8,139 nt of DNA, taken from contig PCAT01000063.1 of assembly GCA_002730655.1 (NCBI GenBank), positions 1 to 8,139 of the forward strand, written 5' to 3'. Source of the DNA: Balneola sp. (GTDB lineage: Bacteria; Bacteroidota; Rhodothermia; Balneolales; Balneolaceae). Shown piece after piece: positions 7,044 through 8,139 of the stretch. The notes under the pieces are model-generated. The model searched no databases. It worked only from the letters and a program-made list of their open reading frames with translations, and was not told the DNA's origin. How positions within the stretch are numbered: position 1 is the first letter of the stretch; the number at the start of each line of letters is the position of its first letter. The position numbers and the translations under genes are program-made.

Positions 7044-7961
7044 TTAATCATTTAATCCAACAACCTCCATGAGCATGAGACGCATGCGTTCAATTTCAGT
7101 TTTTTGATCCACATTTATCTCTCCAGCAAGCTCACCAATTTGAAGTTCCTGAGCAGCTCCGTCGGTTTCAACCAAATCTTTAACCATTATTATTGCTCCG
7201 GTATGGTGTTGAATCATATAAGTTAAAAAGAGGCGATCAAACTCTGTTCCTTTTGCTAAAGCAAGTTCTTCGAGTTGATCCTGCGTTAACATTCCAGGCA
7301 TCCCGGAATGGTCTTGCATATCTGCATGGTCCATATTTTCATGGTTCATTTCACCTTCACTGTGGCCCATTTTGCTATGATCCATGCCTTCATGGTTCAT
7401 GTCGTTTCCATGCATCAATTGGTAGTGGGTAAAGTCCATGTAGCTACCATGCTTATTAAAATGTTTAACAGCATGCGCTACTTGAGCAGAATCAAATACC
7501 AATGAAGGTTCATTACCTGCTTTAATAAACAATTGAAGCCCCTCGATAATAACTTGAGGGACCGATTGATTTCTTTCATGCAACCACCGTTGCATAATTC
7601 CAATTTCATCTTTCTGGGCATTTATAATTCGTTTGGTCAGAATTACTATAGAAGGACTAGCGTTGTTTACACTTGCCATGCTTGACATGATAAGGGCCTG
7701 GGCATGATGACCTATCATGCCCGTCATAAAATTAACATCTGGCTGAGTAAATTGCATTTTAGCACTATCTTGTCGCATCCAAAATAATTCACTAAGATCG
7801 GTTCTATCCAATCTTTTGTTCGAAACTGAAGGAGTCCTTTTAATTACATTTATAGATGAATCCGCAGATGATATATCGTTTTTTTGTATAGTGTTTGTGG
7901 TAGAACAAGCCATAATGCCGATTGAAAAAAGAAATACAAAAACAAAAATATAAGGTCGCAT
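7044..7961 (-). CDS. DUF305 (CopM-like) lipoprotein with His/Met-rich insert
   Basis: A 305-residue protein. Residues 1-19 form a lipoprotein signal (RPYIFVFVFLFSIG, then IMAC with Cys19 lipidated), followed by a Ser/Thr/Asn-rich linker to about 50. Two DUF305 half-domains follow, each with the double-His helix motif: MIGHHAQALIM (82-92) and MIQHHTGAIIM (249-259). Between them, residues 171-224 hold 9 His and 10 Met, mostly in MNHE-x-MDH units. DUF305 is a ferritin-like helical family; cyanobacterial CopM is a copper-binding periplasmic member. Inferred: this protein binds Cu(I), Cu(II) or Ag(I) in the cell envelope, as a chaperone or buffer, using both His pairs and the insert. The ATG at 7961 is chosen because it directly precedes the signal peptide; no Shine-Dalgarno is seen (AACGAACTCAT). 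The LVIVD gene follows after 151 bp. No copper regulator or transporter is in the window to confirm the metal. Confidence 0.92.
   Translation of the reverse strand: MRPYIFVFVFLFSIGIMACSTTNTIQKNDISSADSSINVIKRTPSVSNKRLDRTDLSELFWMRQDSAKMQFTQPDVNFMTGMIGHHAQALIMSSMASVNNASPSIVILTKRIINAQKDEIGIMQRWLHERNQSVPQVIIEGLQLFIKAGNEPSLVFDSAQVAHAVKHFNKHGSYMDFTHYQLMHGNDMNHEGMDHSKMGHSEGEMNHENMDHADMQDHSGMPGMLTQDQLEELALAKGTEFDRLFLTYMIQHHTGAIIMVKDLVETDGAAQELQIGELAGEINVDQKTEIERMRLMLMEVVGLND
7299..7400 (-). repeat. 17-residue (51-bp) tandem repeat of metal-ligand residues in DUF305
   Basis: Residues 188-204 (MNHEGMDHSKMGHSEGE) and 205-221 (MNHENMDHADMQDHSGM) are two adjacent copies of one unit. At the DNA level, 7327-7349 and 7378-7400 agree at 19 of 23 bases and are 51 bp apart, which supports duplication over convergence. 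Each copy supplies three Met and three His that recur every 2-5 residues, in keeping with a flexible soft-metal binding segment. Confidence 0.8.
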
Positions 7962-8139
7962 ATGAGTTCGTTTTTAGATACAGGAATTTGCAAAAAATAA
8001 ATGACTATCGTTTATCTATAAGAAATACAACTTAAATATAAATGATGTTACCTAAAAAGCCTTGTAATAATATTTCAAGTACATAAATTCTGATAAATGG
8101 AAGTTAACAGAAACAACAACTGGTTTAATTAGTGTTATA
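7962..8139. other. AT-rich leader region upstream of the DUF305 gene
   Basis: These 178 bp hold no open frame worth calling and no clear hairpin. They must contain the promoter of the DUF305/LVIVD block if the block starts here. I found no good sigma-70 or Bacteroidota-type (TTTG / TAnnTTTG) match and no obvious copper-regulator box. A TATTTTTTG stretch on the minus strand is one base off the Bacteroidota -7 spacing. Confidence 0.4.

Noticed and set aside
7299..7400. Short spaced repeats that could suggest a CRISPR-like array
   Set aside because: Only two units, in frame inside a coding region, with spacing explained by a 17-residue protein repeat.
7193..7505. Plus-strand open frames with His- and Met-rich translations opposite the DUF305 gene
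   Set aside because: They are antisense shadows of the CAT/ATG-rich His/Met codons of the real gene, with no start context or homology of their own.

Overview
All four genes lie on the minus strand. In transcription order (right to left) they are: a DUF305 lipoprotein with a His/Met-rich insert (7044-7961), an LVIVD-repeat beta-propeller lipoprotein (4892-6892), a very large secreted CotH-type kinase-fold protein with lamin-tail domains (1131-4769), and an exported ADP-ribosylglycohydrolase-family protein that runs off the left edge (1-1114). The plus strand shows no credible gene, and no RNA gene, IS element, CRISPR array or origin was seen.

The source looks like an AT-rich, free-living bacterium of the Fibrobacterota-Chlorobiota-Bacteroidota (FCB) group. 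The CotH protein ends in a type IX secretion (T9SS) sorting domain with the segment YPNPFNPST, which is typical of Bacteroidota, Ignavibacteria, Balneolota, Calditrichota and Neomarinimicrobiota (SAR406). None of the four starts has a recognisable Shine-Dalgarno sequence, and the bases before them are A/T-rich, which also suits this group. My best guess is Neomarinimicrobiota or a neighbour; the window has no phylogenetic marker gene to settle it.

The window splits into two transcription blocks. The right block is DUF305 followed by LVIVD with a 151-bp gap. It ends in a strong intrinsic terminator hairpin (4835-4866) right after the LVIVD gene. Both products are predicted envelope lipoproteins. 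DUF305 proteins include copper-binding members, and the propeller carries several His and Cys residues in conserved-looking positions, so an envelope metal-handling or redox pair is a reasonable but unproven reading. The left block is the CotH giant followed after 16 bp by the ADP-ribosylglycohydrolase homologue, with no terminator between them, so they are probably cotranscribed. A possible Bacteroidota-type promoter sits between the terminator and the preferred CotH start.

All four products are predicted to leave the cytoplasm. The main points for follow-up are the pairing of a secreted kinase-fold protein with an exported ADP-ribosylhydrolase-like enzyme, the 17-residue tandem His/Met repeat inside DUF305, and the lamin-tail domain that appears split by a jelly-roll insertion.
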